From Mucilaginibacter_A sp050954285 (GTDB taxonomy: Bacteria > Bacteroidota > Bacteroidia > Sphingobacteriales > Sphingobacteriaceae): DNA of 64,000 nt. Positions 9,199-18,527 of this stretch are shown piece by piece; the first letter of the stretch is position 1; each line of letters opens with the position of its first letter. Under the pieces are notes generated by a model, which was given only the letters and a program-made list of their open reading frames with translations, was not told where the DNA came from and searched no databases. The translations under genes were made by a program, and so were the position numbers. The DNA is taken from contig JBPBPL010000032.1 of assembly GCA_050954285.1 (NCBI GenBank), positions 1 through 64,000 on the forward strand. Direction: 5' to 3'.

Positions 9199-10200
9199 AT
9201 GCCTGACTTAGCAATTGTAATACCTGCTTATAAAGATAAATATTTAAAAAAAACTTTAACTTGTTTTGCTAACCAAACTTTAAAAGATTTCAATATATAT
9301 ATTGGTGATGATTGTAGTCCATTTAATATTAAAGAGATATGCAACGAGTTCGCAGACAAACTGAATATATCCTATACAAAATTTAATAATAATATTGGTG
9401 CAAAAAACTTAGTTCATCAGTGGTCAAGATGCATAAATTTAACTTTAAATGAAAAATGGATATGGCTTTTTTCTGATGATGATTTAGTGGATACGAATTG
9501 TGTAGAAAATTTTATTAAAAATATTTCAAATATTGAAAACGACAAATTAGATATATATCGATTTAATACTATTGTAATAGATCAAAATGATATAATAATA
9601 AGAACTCCTCCTATTGGACCTGAATTTGAATCCTCAGAAGAAATGGCTTATAATCTTTTACTTGATAAAAGAAGTAATTCCTTAGCAGACCACATTTTTT
9701 CAAGAAAAATTTATGAAAAATCAGGTGGTTTGATATTTACTGAATACGCTCAAGGTGCAGATTGGATAATGTCAATATTATTTTCTAAAGAAACTGGAAT
9801 ACGTTTAATTAATAATAGTAACTTTTACTGGAGATATAGTGGCAGTAATATATCAAGCTCTGTTGGAAAAACAAAAATACAGATGCTTGATGGCCATGTA
9901 CAATTTATAAAGTGGGTGGTCAATCATTTTATTTACCTTAAAGAAATTCAATCTTCAATTAAGTATATTGATATAATTAAAGCAACAAGATTCAATTTCG
10001 AAAACGTACTTATACATCATTTTAAAGGTTTGTATATTTCTAAAATACCTCAAATCGTTACTATTTTAAAACATGACTTGAGGATGTCTCCTATGGAAAT
10101 AATGAAATTTTTATTCAACGTGTTTAACACGACAAATAAATATTTATTTTTCTTACGTAAAACAAAAAGTAGTATTTATAAAAGATTCGCTTTTCATTAA
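9199..10200 (+). CDS. Family 2 glycosyltransferase
   Basis: This 333-residue GT-A protein begins LAIVIPAYKDKYLKKTLTCF with IGDDCSP after it, and has the metal-binding acidic motif FSDDDLVD around residue 93. The acceptor and donor are unknown. It lies 10 bases after wzt copy 1 and one base before the fucosyltransferase gene. Its DNA is visibly more AT-rich than that of the wzt ATPase half, and codons ending in A or T dominate, suggesting recent import. Confidence 0.82.
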   Translation: MPDLAIVIPAYKDKYLKKTLTCFANQTLKDFNIYIGDDCSPFNIKEICNEFADKLNISYTKFNNNIGAKNLVHQWSRCINLTLNEKWIWLFSDDDLVDTNCVENFIKNISNIENDKLDIYRFNTIVIDQNDIIIRTPPIGPEFESSEEMAYNLLLDKRSNSLADHIFSRKIYEKSGGLIFTEYAQGADWIMSILFSKETGIRLINNSNFYWRYSGSNISSSVGKTKIQMLDGHVQFIKWVVNHFIYLKEIQSSIKYIDIIKATRFNFENVLIHHFKGLYISKIPQIVTILKHDLRMSPMEIMKFLFNVFNTTNKYLFFLRKTKSSIYKRFAFH

Positions 10201-10201
10201 T

Positions 10202-11080
10202 ATGATTATTACTAACATAATTAGTGGTCTTGGCAATCAATTATTTCAGTATGCTGTAGGAAAGCAATTAGCTTTAACTAACAACACTTCATTAAAATTA
10301 AATATTAGCTTTTTCAATAATCAAAATTTACGATCATATAAGTTAGATCATTTCAATATTGATGCTACTATTATTGAACCCAATGAGTTATCAAAATTTC
10401 TCCACTTTTACACTCAGAAAACTTTGCCTTACGAAATATTTAGAAAATTCATCCAATTAGTACCGAGGAAAGACCGTAAACTTTTTGAAGAGCAAAAAGA
10501 TTGGGACTATGATGAACAACTATTTAAAGTTTCATCTGATGCCTATATTTCTGGGTATTGGCAAAATTATAAATACTTTGAAAATCTGAAACCGGAAATT
10601 TTGAAGGAATTGGCTATTAAATCTACTTATTTAATTGGGATCAATAAAGATTTAAATACTATAAAAAATAGTGAAAATGCAGTTTCAGTTCACGTAAGAA
10701 GAGGAGATTATATTACTGATAAAGCAGCGAATCATTTAATGGGAGTTGTACCTCTCTCTTACTACACTGATTCAATAAATATTTTAAATAGCAAAACGGA
10801 AAAACCAGAGTTCTATTTTTTCTCCGATGATTTACATTGGGTAAAAGAAAATTTTAAAGGCCACAATTATCATTATATAAACAGTGGTGCAGATTATACA
10901 GATTTACATCTAATGCAAAATTGTAAGCATAACATTATTGCAAACAGTTCTTTTAGCTGGTGGGGTGCATTTTTGAATCAAAATCCAGATAAGATTGTCA
11001 TCGCGCCCAAAAACTGGGTTACTAATTCTGAAGTAAATAAGAGAATAGAAATAACATTCCCTTCCTGGATTAAATTATAA
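10202..11080 (+). CDS. Family 11 alpha-1,2-fucosyltransferase-like enzyme, copy 1
   Basis: This 292-residue protein has GT11 features. SGLGNQLFQYA near the start is the family N-terminal motif, HVRRGDY (164-170) is the donor-binding motif shared with FutC and WbsJ, and SSFSWWGAFLN near the C-terminus is a third conserved block. It should transfer L-fucose from GDP-L-fucose, which Gmd and Fcl at the far end of the locus would supply. Copy 2 is at 20756. Confidence 0.9.
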   Translation: MIITNIISGLGNQLFQYAVGKQLALTNNTSLKLNISFFNNQNLRSYKLDHFNIDATIIEPNELSKFLHFYTQKTLPYEIFRKFIQLVPRKDRKLFEEQKDWDYDEQLFKVSSDAYISGYWQNYKYFENLKPEILKELAIKSTYLIGINKDLNTIKNSENAVSVHVRRGDYITDKAANHLMGVVPLSYYTDSINILNSKTEKPEFYFFSDDLHWVKENFKGHNYHYINSGADYTDLHLMQNCKHNIIANSSFSWWGAFLNQNPDKIVIAPKNWVTNSEVNKRIEITFPSWIKL

Positions 11081-11081
11081 T

Positions 11082-11882
11082 ATGCTTCCTATTATATCCG
11101 TAATTATTCCTTGCTATAACTCTGGTGAATATCTACCAGAAGCTATTAAAAGTGTTAAAGAACATCAAAATTCAGCTTTAATTGAAATAATTATTGTTGA
11201 TGATGGATCAACAGATCAGATAACAATTGATTTACTTGACAGATTAAAGCATACAGAATGTATTAAGATACTTAATATAAGAAACAGCGGCCCTGCAGCT
11301 GCAAGAAATGTTGGTGCAAGAGCAGCGCAGTCCACCTACCTCCTATTTTTAGACAGCGATAACAAAATTTCACCTAAATATATAGATAATAGTATTGAAG
11401 TTTTTAATGCTAATAAGAGTGTAGGGGTTGTATATGGCAATCCAGAGTTTTTTGGGGAAGTCGGCGGAGATTTTTACTTTTTTCCACAAAAGTTTGATAT
11501 GAATTCTATTCTCATCTCAAATTATATAGATACTTGTGCTGTAATTCGAAAAAAAGTTTGGGAAGAAATTGGTGGCTTCGATGAAGACAGAAATTTAACA
11601 CAAGAAGATTGGGATTTCTGGATAAGAGTTGGCAAAACCAAATGGAAATTTTACTATACAAATGAAGTGATGTTTTATTATAGAATTCGTAAAAACTCTC
11701 ATGTTTCTATTACCCACAATGATGAGGAAAAACGGAAACTTTTGAAATATATCTATTCTAAACATTCAGATTTATTTATTGATAATTATTTTACTATGGC
11801 ATCTGAATTGGCAAAAATCAAACACGAAAAATCCAGACCTGTAAAAACATTTATAAAAAAAGTTTTAGGTATTAACAAGTAA
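11082..11882 (+). CDS. Family 2 glycosyltransferase
   Basis: This 266-residue GT-A enzyme starts ISVIIPCYNSGEYLPEAI and has VDDGSTD (about 40-46), a GPAAARNVGA block and a DSDN acidic motif. The ED-type motif TQEDWDFWIRV lies at about residue 187. It starts one base after the fucosyltransferase stop, so it is translationally linked to it. Sugar specificity cannot be inferred. Confidence 0.85.
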   Translation: MLPIISVIIPCYNSGEYLPEAIKSVKEHQNSALIEIIIVDDGSTDQITIDLLDRLKHTECIKILNIRNSGPAAARNVGARAAQSTYLLFLDSDNKISPKYIDNSIEVFNANKSVGVVYGNPEFFGEVGGDFYFFPQKFDMNSILISNYIDTCAVIRKKVWEEIGGFDEDRNLTQEDWDFWIRVGKTKWKFYYTNEVMFYYRIRKNSHVSITHNDEEKRKLLKYIYSKHSDLFIDNYFTMASELAKIKHEKSRPVKTFIKKVLGINK

Positions 11883-11899
11883 TAGTTCGAAACGAAAAG

Positions 11900-12874
11900 G
11901 TGCAAATTAATAAATTAGTATCAGTTATTGTCCCCAATTATAACCATGCGCTTTACTTGAATAAACGTATTGATTCTGTTTTGCACCAAACTTATCAAAA
12001 TTTTGAACTAATAATCTTGGATGATTGCTCTACTGACAATAGTATAGACATTATAAATCAATACAAAGACAATCCACGTATAAGCCATACTGTTTTTAAC
12101 GATATAAATTCTGGCACACCATTTATTCAGTGGCAAAAAGGGTTTGCTTTAGCCCAAGGAGAAATAATCTGGATTGCAGAAAGTGACGATTATGCAGATG
12201 AACGTTTTTTAGAGTTACTTGTAACTAAGTTACATGATGATAACGATGTTGGGGTAGTATTTTCAGATTCAAATATTGTAGATTCTGATAATATTGTTCA
12301 CAAAAACTATTACAAAAAATTCCGTAATAAACGTTTCAATACTCAAAAGTGGAATGACGACTACAATAAAAACGGCATAGAAGAGATTAAAGAAAATCTT
12401 TTTTTTGAATGTACGATTAACAATACAAGTGCTATGATATTTAAAAAAGATTTATTGCATTTTGTTGATTTTGATTACCTGAGAAAATTTAAATATTGTG
12501 GTGACTGGTTCTTTTTTGTGTCCCTTTTGATGCACTGTAATGTTGCTTATTTACAGCAACCATTAAATTATTTTAAATACGGAACTGATAATTTTAAAAA
12601 AGGCACCAAATCAACTTTAAATTATTTTAAGGAGCGTTTTATGGTGCGTTACTTTTTTTGGAATAAGCTAAAATATTTATTTTCTTTACAGGAAAAATCT
12701 CAACTTTATAAAGAATTAGGTGTTGAAATGCGCATTCAGATAAATGAAGTAATTAAAAGAAACAGTAGTTTCTCTGGGACTATTAATTCTTTTAAGATGC
12801 TTTATAAAATTAATTCAAATATGTTTTTAAGACAATTGTATACAGCAGGAAGATTATATTTATGGAAAAGTTGA
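11900..12874 (+). CDS. Family 2 glycosyltransferase, paralogue of the 21705 gene
   Basis: This 324-residue GT-A protein is read from a GTG start. It contains SVIVPNYNHALYLNKRIDSV, LDDCSTDNS and the acidic IAESDDYAD motif. Its first 110 residues are closely similar to the GT2 at 21705 (shared NYNH, RIDSVL, LDDCS, QWxKG and WIAESDDYA). As both follow a GT11 gene, the pair GT11 plus this GT2 appears duplicated. It overlaps the next gene by 13 bases. Confidence 0.83.
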   Translation: MQINKLVSVIVPNYNHALYLNKRIDSVLHQTYQNFELIILDDCSTDNSIDIINQYKDNPRISHTVFNDINSGTPFIQWQKGFALAQGEIIWIAESDDYADERFLELLVTKLHDDNDVGVVFSDSNIVDSDNIVHKNYYKKFRNKRFNTQKWNDDYNKNGIEEIKENLFFECTINNTSAMIFKKDLLHFVDFDYLRKFKYCGDWFFFVSLLMHCNVAYLQQPLNYFKYGTDNFKKGTKSTLNYFKERFMVRYFFWNKLKYLFSLQEKSQLYKELGVEMRIQINEVIKRNSSFSGTINSFKMLYKINSNMFLRQLYTAGRLYLWKS

Positions 12875-14058
12875 AAATACTTTTAGTATCAAATAATCAT
12901 ATCACCAATTATGCAGGTGCTGGAAAAGTATATTATGAATTGAAAGAAAAGTACGAAGCAGATGGTTATTTTGTAGATAAGGTTGACATAACAGATTTGT
13001 ATCTACGACCTCAAGGATTATTTGGAAGAATTTTTGGAAAATTTTTCACACAAAAAGTTTATAAATACTTAAAAATAAATGCCTATAAATATGATGTTAT
13101 TGACGCTAACTTAACTAATATTATAAAATCAAAAGAAAGTTTTGGATTTAAAGGACTATTAATTGCTCGTTCGCAAGGTATTATGCCTTTATATAAAAGA
13201 TCTTATCAAATAAAACGGTTCGTAGAAACATCAGAACACACTCGCAAAAAAAATCCAATTAAAAGTTTTTTAGGACAATCGATAAGAAAAATTTTTAAAG
13301 ATTTCACACTTAAAGATTTTCACGACTCTGTTAAATATGCTGATATAATTCATTGTTTGAATCAAAGTGAGTATGAATACTTTTTGGAAATAGGTATAAG
13401 CAAAGAAAAATTAGTATTGATTCCAAACGGTTTATCAAAATCACATCTCAGTAAGTTTGAACAAACTAGTTACAACAGAAAAAATAACGATAAAATTGTT
13501 TCAATTATAGGAGCATGGCATAATGTCAAAGGGTCTAAAGATTGGAATGACATTGCTATTAAACTAATCGAAGATAAAGAATTTAATTCGATATTGATTT
13601 TGGGTACGGTTATGTCTGAAGAATTTGTAAAAAAAGATTTTAATTCTAATATATATCCATATCTTAATATAATTCCACGATATGATCCTTCTAAACTCCC
13701 AAACTTGTTAAGAACAGTAAAAGTTGCTGTATCCAGTAGTTACATGGAAGGTCTGCCATATGCTGTGTTAGAACAGCTTGCAGCCGGAATACCTGTAGTA
13801 GGGTATGATGTACCTGGTGTTTATGATTTCTTAATTCAAGTAGATAAAACTTTATTAATTACACCTGGAAATATTACTGAGCTTGTTAATAAAGTTAATG
13901 AGATATTAAATTTCAGTAACGAAAACTATGAAAAGTTATCAAAAAAGTGTATTGAAGTTTCAAAAAGGTATGTATTAGAAAATATATATCCAATTTTTCT
14001 TGACTTGTATGAAAAGGAATATTCTAAGTTTAACTCTAAAAAACTATTTGAAAATTAA
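12862..14058 (+). CDS. Family 4 glycosyltransferase
   Basis: This 398-residue GT-B enzyme has an N-terminal acceptor half containing NYAGAGKVYYEL and a C-terminal donor half. The GT4 E-x7-E motif is EGLPYAVLE at about 296-304, followed by LAAGIPVVGYDVPG. It starts inside the end of the upstream GT2 gene, indicating coupling. It is the last gene of a low-G+C block, and a 360-base gap follows. Confidence 0.84.
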   Translation: MEKLKILLVSNNHITNYAGAGKVYYELKEKYEADGYFVDKVDITDLYLRPQGLFGRIFGKFFTQKVYKYLKINAYKYDVIDANLTNIIKSKESFGFKGLLIARSQGIMPLYKRSYQIKRFVETSEHTRKKNPIKSFLGQSIRKIFKDFTLKDFHDSVKYADIIHCLNQSEYEYFLEIGISKEKLVLIPNGLSKSHLSKFEQTSYNRKNNDKIVSIIGAWHNVKGSKDWNDIAIKLIEDKEFNSILILGTVMSEEFVKKDFNSNIYPYLNIIPRYDPSKLPNLLRTVKVAVSSSYMEGLPYAVLEQLAAGIPVVGYDVPGVYDFLIQVDKTLLITPGNITELVNKVNEILNFSNENYEKLSKKCIEVSKRYVLENIYPIFLDLYEKEYSKFNSKKLFEN

Positions 14059-14418
14059 ATTCACATTTCTAATCTCTAACTTTAATAATTATAGATTAGA
14101 AGGTTTGTCTAGTTATAATTGTTTTTATAGCTTATTTTCCAACTCAACCTTTAAACATTTTACAAATTTAGTGTGTACATGTAGTGAGTAATAGTGGCTT
14201 GTACAAGTTAATAAAATTTCAACAACTAATTTCTTGTTTCTATAGTTAATAGGTCTTCTTAATAATAAATTCTGAATTGATTATTAATAAAAAGTTTTAG
14301 TATTAATCTATTACTAATTCAAGAATTTCCGCATTGAATGAAAATGGAAGAAGTTTTAAAACGTATTAAATTTAAACATGTTCTTACACTAAGACAGCCA
14401 TAAAATATATTTACATAC
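14059..14418. other. Intergenic gap between the two wzt modules
   Basis: Very AT-rich and without a credible gene. A weak stem (14069-14075 with 14093-14099, loop 17) has no T-run. A TATATTTA box at 14406-14413 resembles a -7 element but lies only 5 bases before the wzt copy 2 start, so it would need a leaderless transcript. It marks a module boundary. Confidence 0.5.
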
Positions 14419-15681
14419 ATGTCTACAGCCATAAAGGTTGAAAATCTTTCTAAAGCATATCAGTTAGGCCAGATTGGCACCGGTACCATTTCTAGGGATT
14501 TAGAACGCTGGTTTGCACGGATAAGAGGCAAAGAAGATCCATTTTTAAAGATCGGTGAAACCAACGACCGGGCTAGTAAAGGTATTAGTGGTGTAATTTG
14601 GAGTTTAAAAGATATCAATTTTAACCTTAATGAGGGAGATGCCATTGGTATTATTGGCCGGAATGGTGCCGGTAAAAGTACGCTGCTTAAATTACTTAGC
14701 CGCGTTACTGCGCCTACTACCGGAAATATCAAAGTGAAAGGTCGCATTGCCAGTTTACTGGAAGTGGGTACCGGCTTTCATCCGGAGTTAAGCGGACGGG
14801 AAAATATTTACCTCAACGGTGCAATTTTAGGGATGCGCAAACGTGAAATTGCAGCAAAGTTTGATGAAATTGTTGATTTTGCAGGTGTAGAAAGATATGT
14901 GGATACGCCGGTAAAACGATATTCGTCTGGCATGTACGTACGTTTGGCTTTTGCAGTCGCTGCACATCTGGAATCAGAAATATTGATTGTAGATGAAGTG
15001 CTGGCTGTTGGTGATGCTGAATTTCAGAAAAAATGCCTGGGCAAAATGGGCGAAGTTAGCCAGGGCGAAGGTCGCACCGTTTTGTTTGTGAGCCATAATA
15101 TGGCTTCTGTAAAACAGCTTTGTAAAAAAGGCATTGTGCTAGACAAAGGTTTAATCGGCTTTAACGGATCGGTTGAAGGAGCGATCAACTTTTACAAAGA
15201 ACAGGGAATTGTGAAAGAAGATAAAAATTTGATGCAGCTGATTAAAGTTAAACATGCTGCTTTAACAATTAATCATATCTTAATTAATAATAGTGCCGAT
15301 GCCACTTTAGAAATCGGGATTGCTGACAATAAATTGGATATCGAAATTGAAGGTTATACTTCCGAAAATCTTCAGTTTAATATCGAGATTAAAGTTTATA
15401 CTTTAGAAGGTGTGCTGGTTTCGTTTTACAGTCCGGCGCACATGGATGCCGAAATTTTATCCATTCCGTCCGGAAAGTTTGTGTTTAAAGATAATCTGCA
15501 TCTTCCAGATAATTTTGTTAATGGTGAATATTACATTAATATAGAGTTAGATTATCCTAATATGGAAAGGTATTTAACAATTGAGGGGGTCTTGTTAAAT
15601 AAACATGGACACATAACTGCAACTGGAAAAGATATAAATTATAATAATTTTGGCTTCTTTTTAATTAAACGGAATGGATAG
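14419..15681 (+). CDS. ABC polysaccharide export ATPase, Wzt-like copy 2
   Basis: At 420 residues it is the same length as copy 1 at 7926, and nearly identical in its first 230 residues. Walker A (GRNGAGKST), signature (SSGMY), Walker B (ILIVDEV) and H-loop are intact. A run of 37 bases around the Walker B is identical in DNA between the copies. The C-terminal Wzt_C-like domain is related but more divergent, so the copies may recognise different chain ends. No second permease accompanies it. It overlaps the next gene by 8 bases. Confidence 0.9.
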   Translation: MSTAIKVENLSKAYQLGQIGTGTISRDLERWFARIRGKEDPFLKIGETNDRASKGISGVIWSLKDINFNLNEGDAIGIIGRNGAGKSTLLKLLSRVTAPTTGNIKVKGRIASLLEVGTGFHPELSGRENIYLNGAILGMRKREIAAKFDEIVDFAGVERYVDTPVKRYSSGMYVRLAFAVAAHLESEILIVDEVLAVGDAEFQKKCLGKMGEVSQGEGRTVLFVSHNMASVKQLCKKGIVLDKGLIGFNGSVEGAINFYKEQGIVKEDKNLMQLIKVKHAALTINHILINNSADATLEIGIADNKLDIEIEGYTSENLQFNIEIKVYTLEGVLVSFYSPAHMDAEILSIPSGKFVFKDNLHLPDNFVNGEYYINIELDYPNMERYLTIEGVLLNKHGHITATGKDINYNNFGFFLIKRNG

Positions 15682-16612
15682 AAACGATTGGATCAAAAAT
15701 TATAATAAGTTAAATGATTCTTTTAACAAAACACTGGTTTTTCGGGTTGGCATACAGGCCGGGCTTTATTCAGAAATCAATCACATGTTTCTTGCTATAC
15801 TCTTCTGCCTAAAAAACAACATTAAGTTTATATTATCTTCTGTAAATAATAATTTTTCTTATGAAAAAGGTTGGGAAGATTATTTTCTTCCGTTCTGCGA
15901 AGAAAACAGATCAAAGCTCTATCTAAAATACAATGCAAGAAGCTATCAAATCAAGCCTACAATTCCTAATATTATCAAAACAAAGTTGGTTAAAAAATTA
16001 ACTGGAATTAATTATTTAACCCAAGACATTTGGACTTTTATACGAGATGCGAAATTTCAAAATGAAACGTTTAATATTCCTTCATTAGAAATTTCCGGAA
16101 ACTTAGTAAGTGCTTTACAAATTGTTGTAAACCATATTTGGCACTTTCAACCCGCAATTCAAGAAGAAGTAACTACAAAAATTACACCATTAAATCTTCC
16201 ATCCAATTATGTTGGTGTACACCTCAGAAGCGGTGATAAATCAACTGAAGCTAAAATTTCTCCCGTTCAAAAATACATTGATTATATAAAAAATACAACA
16301 CCGCTAAAAGACCTTTTTGTACTTACGGACGATTACAAAAATATTAAAGAAATACAAAGATCTTTTTCTGAATATAAAGTTTATTCCTTTTGCCAGGAAA
16401 ACGAGAAAGGTTTTAGCGAAGGCGCATACAACAAATTAGATAAAGAAGATAAAAAAAAGATCACTATAAAGTTATTAACAGATACAGAAGTTCTATATAA
16501 ATCCGCAACTTTTATAGGTACATTTAGTTCTAATGTTGGATTGTTTATTGGTATGAGAAGGAATGCTGAGAATTGGTATGGAATAGATGCAAATGAATGG
16601 CGGATGTGGTAA
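15674..16612 (+). CDS. Putative FUT8/NodZ-superfamily glycosyltransferase
   Basis: This 312-residue soluble protein is recognised only by motifs. An N-terminal region starts LVFRVGIQAGLYSEINHMF, a central YVGVHLRSGDKSTEA lies at about 186-200, FVLTDDY follows, and FIGTFSSNVGLFIG is near the end. This order resembles the GT23/GT65/GT68-like fucosyltransferases (NodZ, FUT8), where the H-x-R-x-x-D segment binds GDP-fucose. Since the locus makes GDP-fucose, a fucosyl transfer is plausible but inferred. It starts within the wzt copy 2 end. Confidence 0.55.
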   Translation: MDRNDWIKNYNKLNDSFNKTLVFRVGIQAGLYSEINHMFLAILFCLKNNIKFILSSVNNNFSYEKGWEDYFLPFCEENRSKLYLKYNARSYQIKPTIPNIIKTKLVKKLTGINYLTQDIWTFIRDAKFQNETFNIPSLEISGNLVSALQIVVNHIWHFQPAIQEEVTTKITPLNLPSNYVGVHLRSGDKSTEAKISPVQKYIDYIKNTTPLKDLFVLTDDYKNIKEIQRSFSEYKVYSFCQENEKGFSEGAYNKLDKEDKKKITIKLLTDTEVLYKSATFIGTFSSNVGLFIGMRRNAENWYGIDANEWRMW

Positions 16613-16680
16613 TTGAATAATTAGACAATACTATTTTACCATACATTTCTAAGAATCGTTGTAATAAAACTTCTAATTGA

Positions 16681-17457
16681 ATGATTCTAAATATGCTTAG
16701 ATTGTTAAAAACACTGTTAGTAATATTAAAAAATCATTATAATTCTATTTCGTTAGATTCTGATATTTCTACAAATATTAAAATTGGTAAAAATAATCAC
16801 ATCCTGATTTCTACTATTCACAATTCTACACTTGCAAATAATTGTACGATAAAAGAAGCATTGGTATTTTCTTCCGAACTCGACAGTCAAGTAACCTTGC
16901 TCCCAGAAGTTATTTTGTTTTCGGCTAAGCTTGCAAATAATATCCATGTTGGCAGCCGGACTGCAATCTCCAATAGTAACGTAGGAAGATATACTTATTT
17001 GGCAGGCAATAACCGGATTTTTAATACCACAATCGGATCTTTTTGTTCAATTGCAGAAAATGCAACGATTGGCCATGCAGAACATCCTTACAACCAATTT
17101 TCAACTTCACCGGTGTTTTATAAAAAAGATAATCCCTTCGGCACAGATAAATTCTTTCAAAAAGAGGTTAAAGAGTTTATAACTACTACCATCGGACACG
17201 ATGTGTGGATAGGTTATAATGCGTACATCCGCTCTGGAGTTAACGTTGGCAATGGCTGCGTGATTGGTGCCGGTGCCGTGGTAACTAAAAATGTTGAGCC
17301 TTATACCATTGTGGCTGGCGTACCGGCAAAAAAAATTAAAAGCAGGTTTACTATCGAAAGAATACAACAATTGGAGCAGGATCAATGGTGGAATTTAGCA
17401 GATGCTGAGCTGGTTGCTTATGCTGAAAAAAACTTTTCAAACGCTGATAAAATTTGA
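16681..17457 (+). CDS. Left-handed beta-helix O-acetyltransferase
   Basis: This 258-residue protein consists of hexapeptide repeats (IGHDVWIGYNAYIRSGVNVG, GAGAVVTKNV), ending in the YTIVAGVPAKKIK signature of CatB/xenobiotic-type acyltransferases. The N-terminal 40 residues are not repeat-like. It probably acetylates a sugar of the repeat unit using acetyl-CoA. Its last bases overlap the TTG start of the next gene. A copy of the dispersed 12-mer (16850-16861) encodes I-K-E-A-L inside it. Confidence 0.82.
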   Translation: MILNMLRLLKTLLVILKNHYNSISLDSDISTNIKIGKNNHILISTIHNSTLANNCTIKEALVFSSELDSQVTLLPEVILFSAKLANNIHVGSRTAISNSNVGRYTYLAGNNRIFNTTIGSFCSIAENATIGHAEHPYNQFSTSPVFYKKDNPFGTDKFFQKEVKEFITTTIGHDVWIGYNAYIRSGVNVGNGCVIGAGAVVTKNVEPYTIVAGVPAKKIKSRFTIERIQQLEQDQWWNLADAELVAYAEKNFSNADKI

Positions 17458-18500
17458 AAACGTACAACCTTTACATTGGAAACAACTATCTGCAGAAGTA
17501 TGGTACAGCAGAAATTATTAAGCAATTAGCGGTTTATTCTACCATTGTTTCTGAGCCAGAATCAGCAGATTTTTTCTTGTTTCCTGTTACTTATGAAAAG
17601 CTTTACGGATACACAGAACATGAATACAATCACTTCAATTATACAAAAGACGAAATCCAAAATTTAAAAGATGAGTTTACCCAGATGGTGGAAATAGCAT
17701 CAAAGTATAGCAAAAAACTCCTCTTGTTTTACTATTATGACCCAATAAAAAAAATTGAAGTTCCGAATGCAATCGTATTCAGAACTTCTTTGTTAAAAAG
17801 TAAAAAAGACAATAATGAATTTGCCATGCCTGCTTATGGTGATGATCTCAGAACAAAAAAACAGCTTGATGATTCTAATTTTTACCTGGTAAAAACAGCA
17901 TTGCCAAGTGTGGGTTTTCGCGGGCAGTCTGCACCATTGCAGTTACCGGTTAAACTGCAGATTAAAAGAAAAATCAATCAACTATTTCAATCTTCCGGCA
18001 TTAACAAACCGTTTAACTTGCATTACAATTTTGGCTATTTGGCCAGGCGTGATGCTTTGGTTTCCTGTATCAAAAATTCAAACATCAAAACCGATATTAG
18101 TTTTACCACGATGGAACAAAGCTGGGACCCTGTAAACGGGAAAATGCCTTTTGTAAATAATGTTTTTGATAATCAATACAATATTTGTGTAAGCGGTCAT
18201 GGCAATTATTCTTTCAGATTATATGAAATTTTGAGTGCGGGCCGTATTCCGGTTTTCATCAACACGGATTGTGTTTTACCTTTTGAAGAATTTATAGATT
18301 GGAGAAAACACGTAGTTTGGATTGAAGAAAAAGATGCTCTAAAAACAGCTGAACATTTGTTTCAATTTCATCAATCCAAATCTGCGGAGGATTTTTTACA
18401 ATTGCAGCAAAACAACAGAAAGTTGTGGGAAAAATACTTTAGTAAAGATGGCTTTTATGAAAGTTTACATCAATATTTTCCGCTATTGTATAACTTGTAA
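17454..18500 (+). CDS. Exostosin-like (GT47-type) glycosyltransferase, copy 2
   Basis: This 348-residue paralogue of the 6757 gene shares the C-terminal CVSGHGNYSFRLYEIL, then GRIPVFINTDCVLPF, then WRKHVVWIEE, and the ending FSKDGFYESLHQYF. The TTG start overlaps the preceding stop (4-base overlap), which supports translational coupling. Finding two such enzymes in one locus suggests either two related linkages or a duplicated module. Confidence 0.72.
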   Translation: MKTYNLYIGNNYLQKYGTAEIIKQLAVYSTIVSEPESADFFLFPVTYEKLYGYTEHEYNHFNYTKDEIQNLKDEFTQMVEIASKYSKKLLLFYYYDPIKKIEVPNAIVFRTSLLKSKKDNNEFAMPAYGDDLRTKKQLDDSNFYLVKTALPSVGFRGQSAPLQLPVKLQIKRKINQLFQSSGINKPFNLHYNFGYLARRDALVSCIKNSNIKTDISFTTMEQSWDPVNGKMPFVNNVFDNQYNICVSGHGNYSFRLYEILSAGRIPVFINTDCVLPFEEFIDWRKHVVWIEEKDALKTAEHLFQFHQSKSAEDFLQLQQNNRKLWEKYFSKDGFYESLHQYFPLLYNL

Positions 18501-18527
18501 TTTAGTTTTCATCATTATAAATTAGTA

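Noticed and set aside
14069..14099. Terminator after the GT4 gene at 14058
   Set aside because: The stem is 7 bp with a 17-base loop and no T run.
14000..14191. 63-residue + ORF after the GT4 gene
   Set aside because: It overlaps the end of the real gene in another frame, is low in complexity and has no start context or family resemblance.
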